A DNA stretch of 64,000 nucleotides from Phocaeicola faecalis (GCF_021730445.1 NZ_JADNRM010000007.1:110089-174088), one strand, 5' to 3'. Positions 7,584 to 17,554 are shown, numbered from the stretch's first letter. The notes: a model not told the origin generated them from the letters alone. A program made the numbers and translations.

Positions 7584-8869
7584 TTTTAGACAGAACGACT
7601 CCGCCGCCTATTCGCCAATTAAGCGAATTCAGTATCGCACTTCCGGAACGGAGAGTGATGAAAAACGGCATGCCGCTGAATATTATCAATGCCGGAACAG
7701 AAGATGTTGTCCGTTTCGATTTGTTGATTGGTGGCGGACAATGGCATCAGGAACAGCCTTTGCAGGCTATGTTCACTAATCGTATGTTGCGTGAGGGAAC
7801 AGGACGTATGACTTCGGCACAAATTGCCGAAAAGCTGGATTATTATGGGGCTTGGCTGGAGCTTTCTTCTTCAGTGAATTATGGTTTTATCACACTTTAT
7901 TCATTAAATAAGTATTTCTCTCGTACCTTGTCTGTCATTGCTGAAATGGTGAAAGCCCCGCTTTTCCCGGCAAAGGAACTTTCGGTAGTCGCAGACACCA
8001 ACAAGCAGCAGTTCCTGGTCAATAGTACGCGTGTGGAAATGATTGCCCGTAAACAATTAAACCGTGCTTTGTTCGGTGCGGAACATCCTTTCGGACGCTA
8101 TGCGGTGGCCGAAGATTACGACCGTATTACTCCTGAAGTGTTGCGCGAGTTTTATCAGAAATACTATCATTCGGGCAATTGTTCGGTCTATATATCAGGG
8201 AAAGTCACTCCTGATATTATCCGGAGTATCGAAGAGAACCTGGGCGATGATGCCTGGGGAGAGGTGAAGGACAAGCCTGTGATGCAGGCGGTGGCACCCC
8301 GAACCACTTCAGAAAAACATCTCTTTGTCGAGCGTGAAGATGCTTTGCAAAGCTCCCTCAAAATGGGAAGTTTTGTAATGGACCGCCAGCACCCTGATTT
8401 TTTGAAAGCAAGAGTGATGGTGACTTTGTTCGGAGGTTACTTTGGCAGTCGGTTGATGTCTAACATTCGTGAAGATAAAGGATATACTTACGGCATTGGG
8501 GCGGGAATCGTATCTTATCCCGATACCGGTATTTTAATTATCAGTACCGAAGCGGCGAATGAATACATTAATTCCATTATTGTCGAAGTTTATCGTGAAA
8601 TGGATAAACTCTGCAATGAATTGGTGCCGCAGGGTGAACTGGAGATGGTGAAGAACTACATGCTGGGCGATTTATGTCGTTCGTATGAAGGTCCGTTCTC
8701 ACTGTCGGATGCATGGATTTATATTGAAACGGCAGGGCTGGACGATAAGTTCTTTATCCGTTCGCTGGATGCCATCCGTGGAATCACGAGGGAGGAAATA
8801 CAGAGATTGGCACAGGCGTACTTCTGCAAAGAAAACTTAATAGAGGTCGTTGCGGGTAAAAAAGTGTAA
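7580..8869 (+). CDS. M16-family (insulinase-like) protein without the HxxEH motif
   Basis: Homologue of M16 metallopeptidases, 429 aa. Two M16 folds are visible, about 20-210 and 215-429. The C-terminal substrate-binding block is intact (SRLMSNIREDKGYTYGIGAG). At the place where HxxEH should occur, the protein reads LQAMFTNRMLREGT, so the zinc ligands and the catalytic Glu are missing. It is therefore probably not a peptidase by itself. In M16B pairs one subunit is inactive and carries the R/Y motif, so it may partner an active M16 encoded elsewhere. There is no signal peptide, which suggests a cytoplasmic location. Overlaps kdsB by four bases. Confidence 0.88.
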   Translation: MILDRTTPPPIRQLSEFSIALPERRVMKNGMPLNIINAGTEDVVRFDLLIGGGQWHQEQPLQAMFTNRMLREGTGRMTSAQIAEKLDYYGAWLELSSSVNYGFITLYSLNKYFSRTLSVIAEMVKAPLFPAKELSVVADTNKQQFLVNSTRVEMIARKQLNRALFGAEHPFGRYAVAEDYDRITPEVLREFYQKYYHSGNCSVYISGKVTPDIIRSIEENLGDDAWGEVKDKPVMQAVAPRTTSEKHLFVEREDALQSSLKMGSFVMDRQHPDFLKARVMVTLFGGYFGSRLMSNIREDKGYTYGIGAGIVSYPDTGILIISTEAANEYINSIIVEVYREMDKLCNELVPQGELEMVKNYMLGDLCRSYEGPFSLSDAWIYIETAGLDDKFFIRSLDAIRGITREEIQRLAQAYFCKENLIEVVAGKKV

Positions 8870-8938
8870 TAACCTGCAACGCTGAAAGCAGAAAGTAGTA
8901 TCTTTGACTTGTCTTATCTATTATCTAGAAACGAACCA

Positions 8939-10057
8939 ATGAAGAAATACGCATATATATTATTGATTTTGGCTTCGGTCAGCACAATGGCTACCGCCCA
9001 AATAAAGATAGGCAACTATTCTTTTAAGGATGGGAGCGAGTATACAGGAGAACTGAAAGGCCGTAAGCCTAACGGAAAAGGAAAAACAGTCTTCAAGAAT
9101 GGCGACATTTATGAAGGTCAGTATATAAAAGGAAAGCGTGAAGGTGACGGAACCTATACATTTCACGACGGAGAGAAATACGTGGGACAGTGGTATCAGG
9201 ACCAGCAGCACGGTAACGGCACTTTCTATTTTATGAACAACAATCGTTATGAAGGTATGTGGTACACCGATTACCAGCAAGGCGAGGGTACGATGTATTA
9301 TTATAATGGCGACATCTATGTAGGCAATTGGTTTCAAGACCAGCGCAGCGGAAAAGGCACTTATACGTGGAAAGCCGGCGCGCAATACGTGGGTGAGTGG
9401 AAGAATGATAAGAAAAACGGTGAAGGTACGATGGTATGGCCCGATAAATCAAAATACGAAGGACAATGGAAGGATGATATGCGTGACGGAAAAGGTACCT
9501 TTGTATATGTAAATGGCGATAAATACGTAGGCGATTGGAAAACAGATGTGCAGGATGGCAAAGGCATTTATTATTTCCATAGCGGAGACCGTTATGAAGG
9601 TGATTATGTAGATGGCGAGCGTACAGGTGAGGGCATTTATTATCATAAAAACGGTGATAAGTATGTCGGCACATTCAAAAATGGGGAACAACACGGAACA
9701 GGTACATTTACCTGGGCAAACGGTGCTGTGTATGATGGTCAATGGGTTAATAACCAGCGTAATGGCAAAGGTCATTATGTTTGGGCCAACGGCGATGAAT
9801 ATGAAGGCGACTGGAAGAACAATATGGCTGATGGTGAAGGAGTCCTCCAAATGAAAGACGGAAGTTGTTATAAAGGCCATTTCTCTAAAGGGAAGGAAGA
9901 TGGCAAAGGTGTGCTGGTGGATAAAAACGGCGTACGTTTTGACGGATTCTTCAAACAGGGAAAGAAACACGGCGCTTTTGTCGAAACAGATAAAGACGGA
10001 AAGATTATCCGTAAAGGCGTATATAAATTTGGAACATTGGATGCCTCTCAAAAATAA
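8939..10057 (+). CDS. Secreted MORN-repeat protein
   Basis: 372 aa with a signal peptide (MKKYAYILLILASVSTMATAQ) followed almost entirely by about 14 MORN repeats of roughly 23 residues. The cores read YxGxWxxxxxxGxG (for example YVGQWYQDQQHGNG and YEGDWKNNMADGEG). The start at 8939 is chosen because the signal peptide begins there; an upstream in-frame ATG at 8909 would add ten residues. MORN repeats form an extended beta sheet that binds lipids or proteins. Nothing in the sequence shows the partner. It follows the M16 gene by about 70 bases and ends four bases before the next start codon. Confidence 0.88.
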   Translation: MKKYAYILLILASVSTMATAQIKIGNYSFKDGSEYTGELKGRKPNGKGKTVFKNGDIYEGQYIKGKREGDGTYTFHDGEKYVGQWYQDQQHGNGTFYFMNNNRYEGMWYTDYQQGEGTMYYYNGDIYVGNWFQDQRSGKGTYTWKAGAQYVGEWKNDKKNGEGTMVWPDKSKYEGQWKDDMRDGKGTFVYVNGDKYVGDWKTDVQDGKGIYYFHSGDRYEGDYVDGERTGEGIYYHKNGDKYVGTFKNGEQHGTGTFTWANGAVYDGQWVNNQRNGKGHYVWANGDEYEGDWKNNMADGEGVLQMKDGSCYKGHFSKGKEDGKGVLVDKNGVRFDGFFKQGKKHGAFVETDKDGKIIRKGVYKFGTLDASQK

Positions 10058-10061
10058 GAAT

Positions 10062-10850
10062 ATGTTAGACTTAGAACAAATTACCAAAAAAGTACGTGAA
10101 ATAGCACTCCAAGGGGGTGCTTTTCTTCGCAATGAGCGTAGCAGTTTCGACCGTGGCAGAGTGGAAAAGAAGAACGCCCATGATTATGTGTCTTATGTGG
10201 ACAAGGAATCGGAGCGCAGAATTGTAGCGCAATTGCGCGAATTGCTACCCGAAGCGGGCTTCATTGCCGAAGAAGGTTCAGGCAGTCTGACTGATGAAGA
10301 GTATTGCTGGTTGGTAGATCCGCTGGACGGAACCACTAACTTTATCCATAATAATGCGCCCTACTGTGTCAGTATTGCTTTGAGAAACCGAGAAGAATTG
10401 CTGGTAGGAGTGGTATATGAAGTGTGTCGTGACGAACTCTACTGGACATACAAAGGCTCGCCGTCTTATCTGAATGGCAGAGAAATCCGTGTGTCGGATA
10501 TAGCAGACATGGATGAGGCTTTCGTTGCGTTAGGCTTTCCGTATAATTCTCAATCTTATAAGCCGCTAGCCGAACATATAGTGCATACACTTTATGGTAA
10601 TGTGGGCGGCCTTCGTCTTCAGGGGGCTGCGGCTGCAGAACTGTGCTATGTGGCAGCCGGACGTTTTGAAGCCCGTATAGAAGGGCTACTTGGCCCATGG
10701 GATATTGCTGCCGGTTCAATAATCTTGATGAATGCAGGTGGAAAAGTGACCGATTACAGTGGAGGAGAAGACTTCTATAACGGCCGTGAGGTGCTTGCAA
10801 CCAATGGAAAGCTGCATAATGAATTTTTGAAGATAGTAAGAAAAAGATAA
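10062..10850 (+). CDS. Inositol monophosphatase family protein
   Basis: 262-aa Mg-dependent sugar-phosphate phosphatase of the IMPase superfamily, cytoplasmic. The start at 10062 (MLDLEQITKKVREIALQ) lies four bases after the MORN stop. Metal-binding residues are in EEGSG (about residue 70) and in WLVDPLDGTTNF (near 85), and the second motif is GPWDIAAGSIILMNAGG near 210. The family includes SuhB, CysQ and histidinol-phosphatase-like enzymes; the substrate cannot be chosen from sequence alone. Confidence 0.9.
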   Translation: MLDLEQITKKVREIALQGGAFLRNERSSFDRGRVEKKNAHDYVSYVDKESERRIVAQLRELLPEAGFIAEEGSGSLTDEEYCWLVDPLDGTTNFIHNNAPYCVSIALRNREELLVGVVYEVCRDELYWTYKGSPSYLNGREIRVSDIADMDEAFVALGFPYNSQSYKPLAEHIVHTLYGNVGGLRLQGAAAAELCYVAAGRFEARIEGLLGPWDIAAGSIILMNAGGKVTDYSGGEDFYNGREVLATNGKLHNEFLKIVRKR

Positions 10851-10923
10851 ATACTTTGCTTTTTTCTAGTTCGTTACAAATATATATCGTATATTTGTCA
10901 AGTAAACGTGTGACAAATAGAAC

Positions 10924-11589
10924 ATGGATATATCTATTATCTTTCAATTTTTAAAGGAACTGGCTGCAAACAACAACCGTGAGTGGTTTCAGGCGCATAA
11001 AGAAGAGTATTTGAGAGCGCAGGCTGAATTTGAACAATTATTGACAGCTGTTATCGCCCGAATCTCTTTGTTTGATGATAGTATCCGAGGTATAGAAGCC
11101 AAGGACTGCACTTACCGTATTTATCGCGATACTCGTTTTTCGGCGGATAAGACTCCTTACAAAATACATTTCGGCGGCTATATCAATGCCCATGGCAAGA
11201 AATCGGATCATTGCGGCTATTACCTTCATCTGGAAAATGGGCACAGTATGCTTGCGGGAGGGAGTCTTTGTCTCGATTCTAAAGTGCTGAAAGCCGTTAG
11301 ACAGGCGGTATATGATAATATAGAGGAGTATAGAGCCATTGTAGAAGACCCTGCTTTCAAGCGCTATTTCCCGGTTATCGGCGAAACACATCTGAAAACA
11401 GCTCCTAAAGGATTCCCTAAAGATTTTGAATATATAGATTATCTGAAGTGCAAGGAGTTTACGTGCGCTTACATGGTGCCCGATGAGTTTTTCATGGCAC
11501 CCCACCTGATGGATAACGTGGAGGACGTCTTCAAGCAGTTGAAGCGTTTTGCTGATTTCACGAACTTCACCATTGACGATTTTGAATGA
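10924..11589 (+). CDS. DUF2461 / TIGR02453 family protein
   Basis: 221 aa, cytoplasmic, of unknown function. The family hallmarks are a start with FLKELAANNNREWFQAHKEEY, then YRIYRDTRFSADKTPYK and GYYLHLENGHSMLAGG. Length is standard. A TATATTTG box at 10890-10897 could be its -7 element. It is probably transcribed separately from the upstream phosphatase. Confidence 0.88.
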   Translation: MDISIIFQFLKELAANNNREWFQAHKEEYLRAQAEFEQLLTAVIARISLFDDSIRGIEAKDCTYRIYRDTRFSADKTPYKIHFGGYINAHGKKSDHCGYYLHLENGHSMLAGGSLCLDSKVLKAVRQAVYDNIEEYRAIVEDPAFKRYFPVIGETHLKTAPKGFPKDFEYIDYLKCKEFTCAYMVPDEFFMAPHLMDNVEDVFKQLKRFADFTNFTIDDFE

Positions 11590-11623
11590 TAGAGAGTAAT
11601 ATTAACCATCAAAATATAAAATT

Positions 11624-12064
11624 ATGGTAGTAGACAAATTTGAAAATTTGGAAAAGTATGCTTCATTAAATCCCTTGTTTGCAGAGGCAATCAAGTTTTT
11701 GAAGACAACCAATTTGAATGCTCAGGAATTGGGAAAAGTAAAACTTCAGGGTGATGACCTGGTGGTTAACTTTTCGCAAACCAACCCCAAAACTAAAGAA
11801 GAAGCTAAATTGGAAACGCATAATCGTTTCATTGATATACAGATGCCTTTGTCGGGAGTAGAAGTAATGGGATACACTCCGCGCGAGGATTTGCCTGAAA
11901 CTGAATATAATGCTGATAAAGATATTTCTTTTTACCAAGGATTGGCGGAAAGCTATATCCCTGTAAAGCCGGGAATGTTTGCAATCTTCTTTCCTCAAGA
12001 CGCGCATGCGCCGGGAATTACACCGGATGGCGTGAAAAAAGTAATCGTAAAAATATTGGTATAA
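11624..12064 (+). CDS. YhcH/YjgK/YiaL family protein (DUF386)
   Basis: 146 aa; a cupin-like fold associated in other bacteria with sialic-acid or other sugar catabolism, probably as a sugar anomerase or lyase. Family features are HNRFIDIQMPLSGVE, a DISFYQGLAES segment and the C-terminal FAIFFPQDAHAPGI with metal-ligand His and Asp residues. It lies 34 bases after the DUF2461 gene and just before glgB. No sugar-catabolic genes are next to it here, so the exact substrate is open. Confidence 0.9.
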   Translation: MVVDKFENLEKYASLNPLFAEAIKFLKTTNLNAQELGKVKLQGDDLVVNFSQTNPKTKEEAKLETHNRFIDIQMPLSGVEVMGYTPREDLPETEYNADKDISFYQGLAESYIPVKPGMFAIFFPQDAHAPGITPDGVKKVIVKILV

Positions 12065-12101
12065 AATAAAAGAAATGACTAACAGTATTAATTATCATAT
12101 T

Positions 12102-14129
12102 ATGGAAAATACAACTCCCAAATTAGGAATTATCGAAAGTGATCCATGGCTGGAACCTTATTCGGCTGCCATTGAAGGACGTCACCAGCACGCAATCGAC
12201 AAAGAACTTGAATTGACAAACGGTAAATCAACACTTTCTGACTTTGCGACCGGTTATCTTTATTTCGGTCTGCACCGTACTAAAAGGGGATGGGCGTTCC
12301 GCGAATGGGCACCGAATGCGAAAGAAATCTATATTATTGGAGATTTCAATGATTGGAAAGAACACGGTGATTTTCGGATGTATCGTGTGAAGAACTCTCC
12401 GGGAGTGTGGGAAGTGGAACTCAATCCTAATGCCGTAAAGCATGGTGATTTGTATAAATTGAAAGTCCGTTGGCACGGTGGTGAAGGCGAGCGTATTCCC
12501 GCTTGGGCCACTCGTGTCGTTCAGGATGAACAGACAAAGATATTCAGTGCTCAGGTTTGGGCGCCGGAAAAACCTTATAAATTCAGAAAAAAGGTATTCC
12601 GTGCCAAAATAGATCCATTGATGATTTATGAATGTCACATTGGTATGGCCCAGAATGAGGAGAGGGTAGGTACTTATAACGAATTCCGCGAAAAAATATT
12701 GCCTAGAGTAGCGGCTGATGGCTATACTTGTATTCAGATTATGGCTATTCAGGAACATCCTTACTATGGAAGTTTCGGCTATCATGTATCCAGTTTCTTT
12801 GCTCCATCTTCTCGTTTTGGTACTCCCGAAGAACTGAAAGAACTGATTGATACAGCTCACAGAATGGGTATCGCTGTTATTATGGATATCGTTCACTCTC
12901 ATGCCGTTAAGAATGAAGTGGAAGGACTTGGCAACTTTGCCGGAGACCCGAATCAATACTTCTATCCCGGTGCGCGTCGTGAACATCCGGCATGGGATTC
13001 ATTGTGCTTCGATTACGGCAAGAATGAGGTTATACATTTCTTGTTGTCCAACTGTAAATATTGGTTGGAAGAGTTTCATTTCGATGGCTTCCGTTTTGAT
13101 GGTGTGACTTCCATGCTGTATTACAGTCACGGTTTGGGTGAAGCATTCTGTAATTATGGTGATTACTTTAACGGTAATCAGGACGATAACGCAATTTGTT
13201 ATCTGACCTTGGCCAATAAGCTGATTCATCAGGTGAACTCCAAAGCTATTACTATTGCTGAAGAAGTATCGGGTATGCCGGGACTGGCTGCACCTTATCA
13301 AGACGGAGGATACGGCTTCGATTACCGTATGGCTATGAATATTCCTGATTATTGGATTAAGACAATCAAAGAAAAGATAGACGAAGACTGGAAACCGAGC
13401 AGTATGTTCTGGGAAGTGACCAACCGCCGCAAAGACGAGAAAACTATTTCGTATGCCGAAAGTCACGATCAGGCTTTGGTAGGAGACAAAACAATTATAT
13501 TCCGTCTGATAGATGCCGATATGTATTGGCATTTCCAGAAAGGGGACGAAAATTATAACGTGCATCGCGGTATTGCCCTGCATAAGATGATTCGCTTGTT
13601 GACGGCATCTACCATCAATGGCGGTTATCTGAACTTTATGGGCAATGAATTCGGTCATCCTGAATGGATTGACTTCCCGCGTGAGGGTAACGGATGGTCA
13701 CACAAATATGCACGCCGCCAATGGAACTTGGTAGATAATAAAGACCTGTGTTACCATTACTTGGGTGATTTTGATTCGGCCATGATACACACTCTCAGAG
13801 AAATGAAAAACATACAGGACGCTCCGGTGATTGAAATATGGCATAATGACAATGACCAAGTATTGGCATACCGTCGTAAAAATAATATCTTCGTATTCAA
13901 TTTCAGCCCGACTCAGTCGTTTACGGATTACGGCTTCCTGGTTCCTTACGGGGCATACGAGGTAGTTCTCAATACCGATGCGAAAGAGTTTGGAGGTTTT
14001 GGCCTGGCAGACGATAGCATACGTCATCTGACCAACTTTGACCCTCTTTATAAAAGAGAAGGAAAAGAATGGCTGAAACTGTATATTCCGGCTCGTTCGG
14101 CGGTGGTTTTGAAAAAAGTGAAAGAATAA
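12102..14129 (+). CDS. glgB: 1,4-alpha-glucan branching enzyme
   Basis: Forms alpha-1,6 branches in glycogen; cytoplasmic, GH13 family. I favour the start at 12102 (MENTTPKLGIIESDP), giving 675 aa; an in-frame ATG at 12075 would add nine residues. An N-terminal CBM48 domain (KRGWAFREWAPNAKEIYIIGDFNDW) is followed by the TIM barrel with DGFRFDGVTSM (nucleophile Asp), AEEVSGMP (acid Glu) and SHDQALVGD (third Asp). The C-terminal all-beta domain ends in PARSAVVLKKVKE. The eukaryote-like short form without an N1 domain fits Bacteroidetes. No other glycogen genes are adjacent. Confidence 0.93.
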   Translation: MENTTPKLGIIESDPWLEPYSAAIEGRHQHAIDKELELTNGKSTLSDFATGYLYFGLHRTKRGWAFREWAPNAKEIYIIGDFNDWKEHGDFRMYRVKNSPGVWEVELNPNAVKHGDLYKLKVRWHGGEGERIPAWATRVVQDEQTKIFSAQVWAPEKPYKFRKKVFRAKIDPLMIYECHIGMAQNEERVGTYNEFREKILPRVAADGYTCIQIMAIQEHPYYGSFGYHVSSFFAPSSRFGTPEELKELIDTAHRMGIAVIMDIVHSHAVKNEVEGLGNFAGDPNQYFYPGARREHPAWDSLCFDYGKNEVIHFLLSNCKYWLEEFHFDGFRFDGVTSMLYYSHGLGEAFCNYGDYFNGNQDDNAICYLTLANKLIHQVNSKAITIAEEVSGMPGLAAPYQDGGYGFDYRMAMNIPDYWIKTIKEKIDEDWKPSSMFWEVTNRRKDEKTISYAESHDQALVGDKTIIFRLIDADMYWHFQKGDENYNVHRGIALHKMIRLLTASTINGGYLNFMGNEFGHPEWIDFPREGNGWSHKYARRQWNLVDNKDLCYHYLGDFDSAMIHTLREMKNIQDAPVIEIWHNDNDQVLAYRRKNNIFVFNFSPTQSFTDYGFLVPYGAYEVVLNTDAKEFGGFGLADDSIRHLTNFDPLYKREGKEWLKLYIPARSAVVLKKVKE

Positions 14130-14135
14130 CTTTAT

Positions 14136-15287
14136 ATGAGTAGCAATACCAATTTATCCTATAAGAGAGCCGTCCGCATCCTCACGGGTGCGTGCGGTCT
14201 TCTTTTCTCCGCTTTCAGTTTCATATATCTCTATCTGTTTCAGAATGATGTATTGGGAGCATTGCACTATTCGTTGTCTCAGGGAAAGACCCATTATTCG
14301 CCTTTGGCGGGAGCCGTTATCATTACACTTGTTTTATTGATATTCAGATGGGGAATAAATGGTTTGTTGGGGTTGAAAGGTCCGGTAAGGTCACTTTCGT
14401 ATTTTCCCTCCTGTCTGTTGCTAGGTGTGCTGACGGATGTGGATTATTCTCTTTACCACGGAGGAAATTTTGCGGATAAATGGTTATGGTTGCTGCCTCT
14501 TCTACTTATTATATATGTGGGAGTCGTTTTTGCTCTCCGAAGGATACTACGTCATTGGTTAGACCATGAAGGCTCTGTGGTCGGACTGATTAACTCTAAT
14601 CTGGCCATCTTGTTGGCACTGTGTCTGATGACGGCTTGCATCGGCAATTCGGATATCAACTTTCATCACGAACTGGCTATAGAAAGTGCTATCCGCAAGA
14701 AGGACTATAATGTCGCACGCAGAGTGGGTTACGAATCGTTAGATCCCAGCCGTACGCTGACTGTACTTCGGACATACGCTCTGTCACGTGAAGGAACGAT
14801 GGGAGACCATTTGTTTGAATATCCTCAACACTATGGTTCGGACGGATTGTTGTTTGCTTCGTTTTCGCAAGAAACTTTGCGGATGAATGCAGATAGTTTG
14901 TATAATTATTTGGGAGCCAAACCGCGAGCCACAGAAAGCACGACTGATTTTCTGGCTCGCATCTGCCGGGATGAGGTGGGCAAACATACAGCATTGGATT
15001 ATTATCTGAACGCTCTGCTGCTCGACAAAAAGCTTGATAGATTTGCTTCTGTCGTGGAAGACAACTTCTTTGAGCAAGATACATTACCCCGTTACTACCG
15101 CGAGGCGATTCTGCTCTATAAGCAATCGCATCCTGCTTATCCACGTGTATTGAATGATACGTTGATGATACAACGTCTGCAAGAATTTGATAAACTTCAA
15201 AAAGAATATACTTCACCGATAGAGCGGAAGAACCGTATGCGACGCAAATTTGGCGATACCTATTGGTGGTATTACCGTTATCAATAA
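14136..15287 (+). CDS. Multi-pass membrane protein of unknown function (DUF6057-like)
   Basis: 383 aa. The N-terminal half carries about five hydrophobic helices (residues roughly 13-33, 57-73, 84-102, 114-135 and 152-170). The C-terminal half is soluble and alpha-helical with TPR-like spacing (KKDYNVARRVGYESL, LPRYYREAILLYKQSHP). From memory it resembles the Bacteroidetes family DUF6057, but I cannot confirm this. It starts six bases after glgB, so it is probably co-transcribed, but this does not show a role in glycogen metabolism. Confidence 0.65.
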   Translation: MSSNTNLSYKRAVRILTGACGLLFSAFSFIYLYLFQNDVLGALHYSLSQGKTHYSPLAGAVIITLVLLIFRWGINGLLGLKGPVRSLSYFPSCLLLGVLTDVDYSLYHGGNFADKWLWLLPLLLIIYVGVVFALRRILRHWLDHEGSVVGLINSNLAILLALCLMTACIGNSDINFHHELAIESAIRKKDYNVARRVGYESLDPSRTLTVLRTYALSREGTMGDHLFEYPQHYGSDGLLFASFSQETLRMNADSLYNYLGAKPRATESTTDFLARICRDEVGKHTALDYYLNALLLDKKLDRFASVVEDNFFEQDTLPRYYREAILLYKQSHPAYPRVLNDTLMIQRLQEFDKLQKEYTSPIERKNRMRRKFGDTYWWYYRYQ

Positions 15288-15303
15288 TATTTTTGGGAAA
15301 TCA

Positions 15304-15336
15304 TTGGTACTTTCCCATGCTTTTTTACTACTTTTG
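15304..15336 (+). promoter_or_regulatory. Predicted promoter of proS
   Basis: TACTTTTG at 15329-15336 matches the Bacteroides -7 box and TTG at 15304-15306 is the -33 element with a 22-base spacer. The proS start codon lies 38 bases downstream. Confidence 0.6.
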
Positions 15337-15374
15337 CAGACTCTAAAAAGGAATGTAAAAATAACAATATAGCA

Positions 15375-16865
15375 ATGGCAGTAGAATTAAAAGAACTTAC
15401 CAAAAGAAGCGAGAATTATTCTCAGTGGTATAATGATTTGGTGGTAAAGGCAGATTTGGCCGAACAATCACCTGTGCGCGGATGTATGGTTATCAAGCCT
15501 TACGGATACGCCATTTGGGAAAAGATGCAGCGTCAGTTGGACGACATGTTTAAAGAAACAGGACATGTTAACGCCTATTTCCCGTTGCTGATTCCTAAAT
15601 CCTACCTTAGCCGTGAAGCCGAACACGTAGAGGGCTTTGCCAAAGAATGTGCAGTGGTGACTCACTATCGACTGAAGAATGCGGAAGATGGTTCGGGAGT
15701 TATTGTTGACCCGGCTGCTAAGCTGGAAGAAGAACTGATTATCCGTCCTACTTCGGAAACAATTATTTGGAGTACATATAAGAACTGGATAAACTCATAC
15801 CGTGACCTTCCCATCCTGTGCAATCAATGGGCAAATGTAATGCGCTGGGAAATGCGTACCCGTTTGTTTCTTCGCACAGCAGAGTTCTTGTGGCAAGAAG
15901 GTCATACAGCCCATGCAACTCGTGAAGAAGCAGAAGCGGAAGCACAAAAGATGCTGCATGTTTATGGTGATTTCGCAGAGAAATATATGGCTGTTCCGGT
16001 TGTCAAGGGTGTGAAATCGGCCAACGAACGCTTTGCCGGCGCACTTGATACTTATACCATCGAAGGTCTGATGCAAGACGGAAAAGCATTGCAATGCGGT
16101 ACTTCTCACTTCTTGGGACAGAACTTTGCAAAAGCATTCAATGTTCAGTTTGTTGATAAGAATAATAAACTGGATTATGTTTGGGCCACTTCATGGGGGG
16201 TATCTACTCGTTTGATGGGTGCGTTGATTATGACTCACTCGGATGATAACGGTTTGGTGTTGCCACCGCATTTGGCTCCGATTCAGGTAGTTATCGTTCC
16301 TATTTACAAGAACGACGAAATGCTGAAGAAGATTGATGCCAAGATAGAAGGTATCGTGAAGAAGCTGAAGGCGATGGGCATCTCGGTGAAGTATGACAAC
16401 GCCGACAACAAGCGTCCGGGCTTTAAATTTGCCGATTACGAGCTTAAAGGTGTACCCGTCCGTTTGGTAATGGGCGGCCGTGACCTCGAAAACAATACCA
16501 TGGAAGTGATGCGCCGCGATACGTTGGAAAAAGAAACTCGTTCATGCGACGGTATCGAAGAGTACGTGCAGAACTTGTTGGAAGATATTCAGAATAACAT
16601 CTATCAGAAAGCATTGAACTATCGTAACAGTCATATCGTAAAGGTGGATTCATACGATGAGTTTAAAGAACAAATAGAAAAAGGCGGTTTTATTTTGGCT
16701 CATTGGGACGGAACTCCTGAGACGGAAGACCGCATTAAAGAAGAGACAAAGGCAACAATCCGTTGTCTGCCTTTTGATGCAGATGAAGAAAGCCTTACTC
16801 CGGGCAAATGTATGGTAACCGGCAAACCATCTGCTCGCCGTGTACTCTTTGCTAGAGCTTATTGA
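15375..16865 (+). CDS. proS: Prolyl-tRNA synthetase (archaeal/eukaryote-like type)
   Basis: Class II aminoacyl-tRNA synthetase charging tRNA-Pro, 496 aa. The short form without an editing insertion places it with the archaeal/eukaryotic type that Bacteroidetes use. Motif 2 is [20 protein letters not shown] (near residue 155), [17 protein letters not shown] is typical near 245, motif 3 is [20 protein letters not shown], and the anticodon-binding domain follows ([13 protein letters not shown]). A good promoter precedes it and a terminator hairpin follows, so it is a single-gene unit. Confidence 0.97.
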   Translation: MAVELKELTKRSENYSQWYNDLVVKADLAEQSPVRGCMVIKPYGYAIWEKMQRQLDDMFKETGHVNAYFPLLIPKSYLSREAEHVEGFAKECAVVTHYRLKNAEDGSGVIVDPAAKLEEELIIRPTSETIIWSTYKNWINSYRDLPILCNQWANVMRWEMRTRLFLRTAEFLWQEGHTAHATREEAEAEAQKMLHVYGDFAEKYMAVPVVKGVKSANERFAGALDTYTIEGLMQDGKALQCGTSHFLGQNFAKAFNVQFVDKNNKLDYVWATSWGVSTRLMGALIMTHSDDNGLVLPPHLAPIQVVIVPIYKNDEMLKKIDAKIEGIVKKLKAMGISVKYDNADNKRPGFKFADYELKGVPVRLVMGGRDLENNTMEVMRRDTLEKETRSCDGIEEYVQNLLEDIQNNIYQKALNYRNSHIVKVDSYDEFKEQIEKGGFILAHWDGTPETEDRIKEETKATIRCLPFDADEESLTPGKCMVTGKPSARRVLFARAY

Positions 16866-16887
16866 TTTTTTTAGTCTAAAAATAGGG

Positions 16888-16922
16888 AAGGTCGGCTGCA
16901 GTGAATGCTACCGACCTTTTTA
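16888..16922 (+). terminator. Terminator of proS
   Basis: AAGGTCGG (16888-16895) pairs with CCGACCTT (16911-16918) around a 15-base loop and is followed by a T-rich run. Confidence 0.85.
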
Positions 16923-16933
16923 TTCTTTGGGAA

Positions 16934-17554
16934 ATGATTGAAGTAGAAAATTTATCTATCAACTTTGGCGACTTGTTGCTTTTCAGGCACCTCAACCTAC
17001 ATGTAAATCGGGGGGAGAGCGTTTGCGTTTGCGGTGACTCGGGCAGTGGAAAGACTTCATTACTGAAGGCTATTCTGGGATTTGTACCTATAAATGAAGG
17101 AGTTATCAGGGTAGATGGGGTAGAGATGACTTCCCGAAGTGCCGATTCCGTCCGACGGAAAATAGCATGGATTCCACAAGAGCTTGCCCTGCCGTCCGAA
17201 TGGGTAAGTGATATGGTGCGTATGCCTTTCGAGTTGAAAGCCAATCGCGAAACAGGCTTTTGCATGGAGCATTTGTTGGATAATTTTGCCTTGCTGGGCT
17301 TGGAAGAGGAGCTTTACCACAAGCGTGTGCACGAGGTGTCGGGGGGACAAAGGCAACGGATTATGCTGGCAGTTACCGGGTTGCTCAATAAATCGGTACT
17401 GATTGTAGATGAACCGACCTCAGCACTCGACCCCAGTTCTTGCGAGCGTGTGATAGATTTCTTTAAAAGCCTGTGCGGTAAGGGAATGACAGTTTTGGCG
17501 GTCTCTCACGATAAGCAGTTTGCCGCCGGTTGCGACCATATATTTAACCTATAA
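16934..17554 (+). CDS. ABC transporter ATP-binding protein (FetA-like)
   Basis: 206-aa ATPase. The start at 16934 (MIEVENLSINFGD) is preferred because an upstream in-frame ATG at 16901 lies inside the proS terminator. Walker A is GDSGSGKTS (34-42), the signature VSGGQRQR (135-142), Walker B LIVDEP (156-161), and the switch His is in VSHDK. With the permease that follows it forms a two-gene unit matching E. coli FetAB (YbbL/YbbM), reported to export iron and help in oxidative stress. Substrate specificity here is inferred only from that pairing. Confidence 0.85.
   Translation: MIEVENLSINFGDLLLFRHLNLHVNRGESVCVCGDSGSGKTSLLKAILGFVPINEGVIRVDGVEMTSRSADSVRRKIAWIPQELALPSEWVSDMVRMPFELKANRETGFCMEHLLDNFALLGLEEELYHKRVHEVSGGQRQRIMLAVTGLLNKSVLIVDEPTSALDPSSCERVIDFFKSLCGKGMTVLAVSHDKQFAAGCDHIFNL

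Noticed and set aside
9231..9674. A 147-aa His/Tyr-rich minus-strand ORF
   Set aside because: It is antisense to the MORN repeats, and its periodicity copies theirs.
10924..12064. DUF2461 and YhcH genes as a sialic-acid operon
   Set aside because: No sialidase, lyase, epimerase or transporter lies near; the location beside glgB does not support it.
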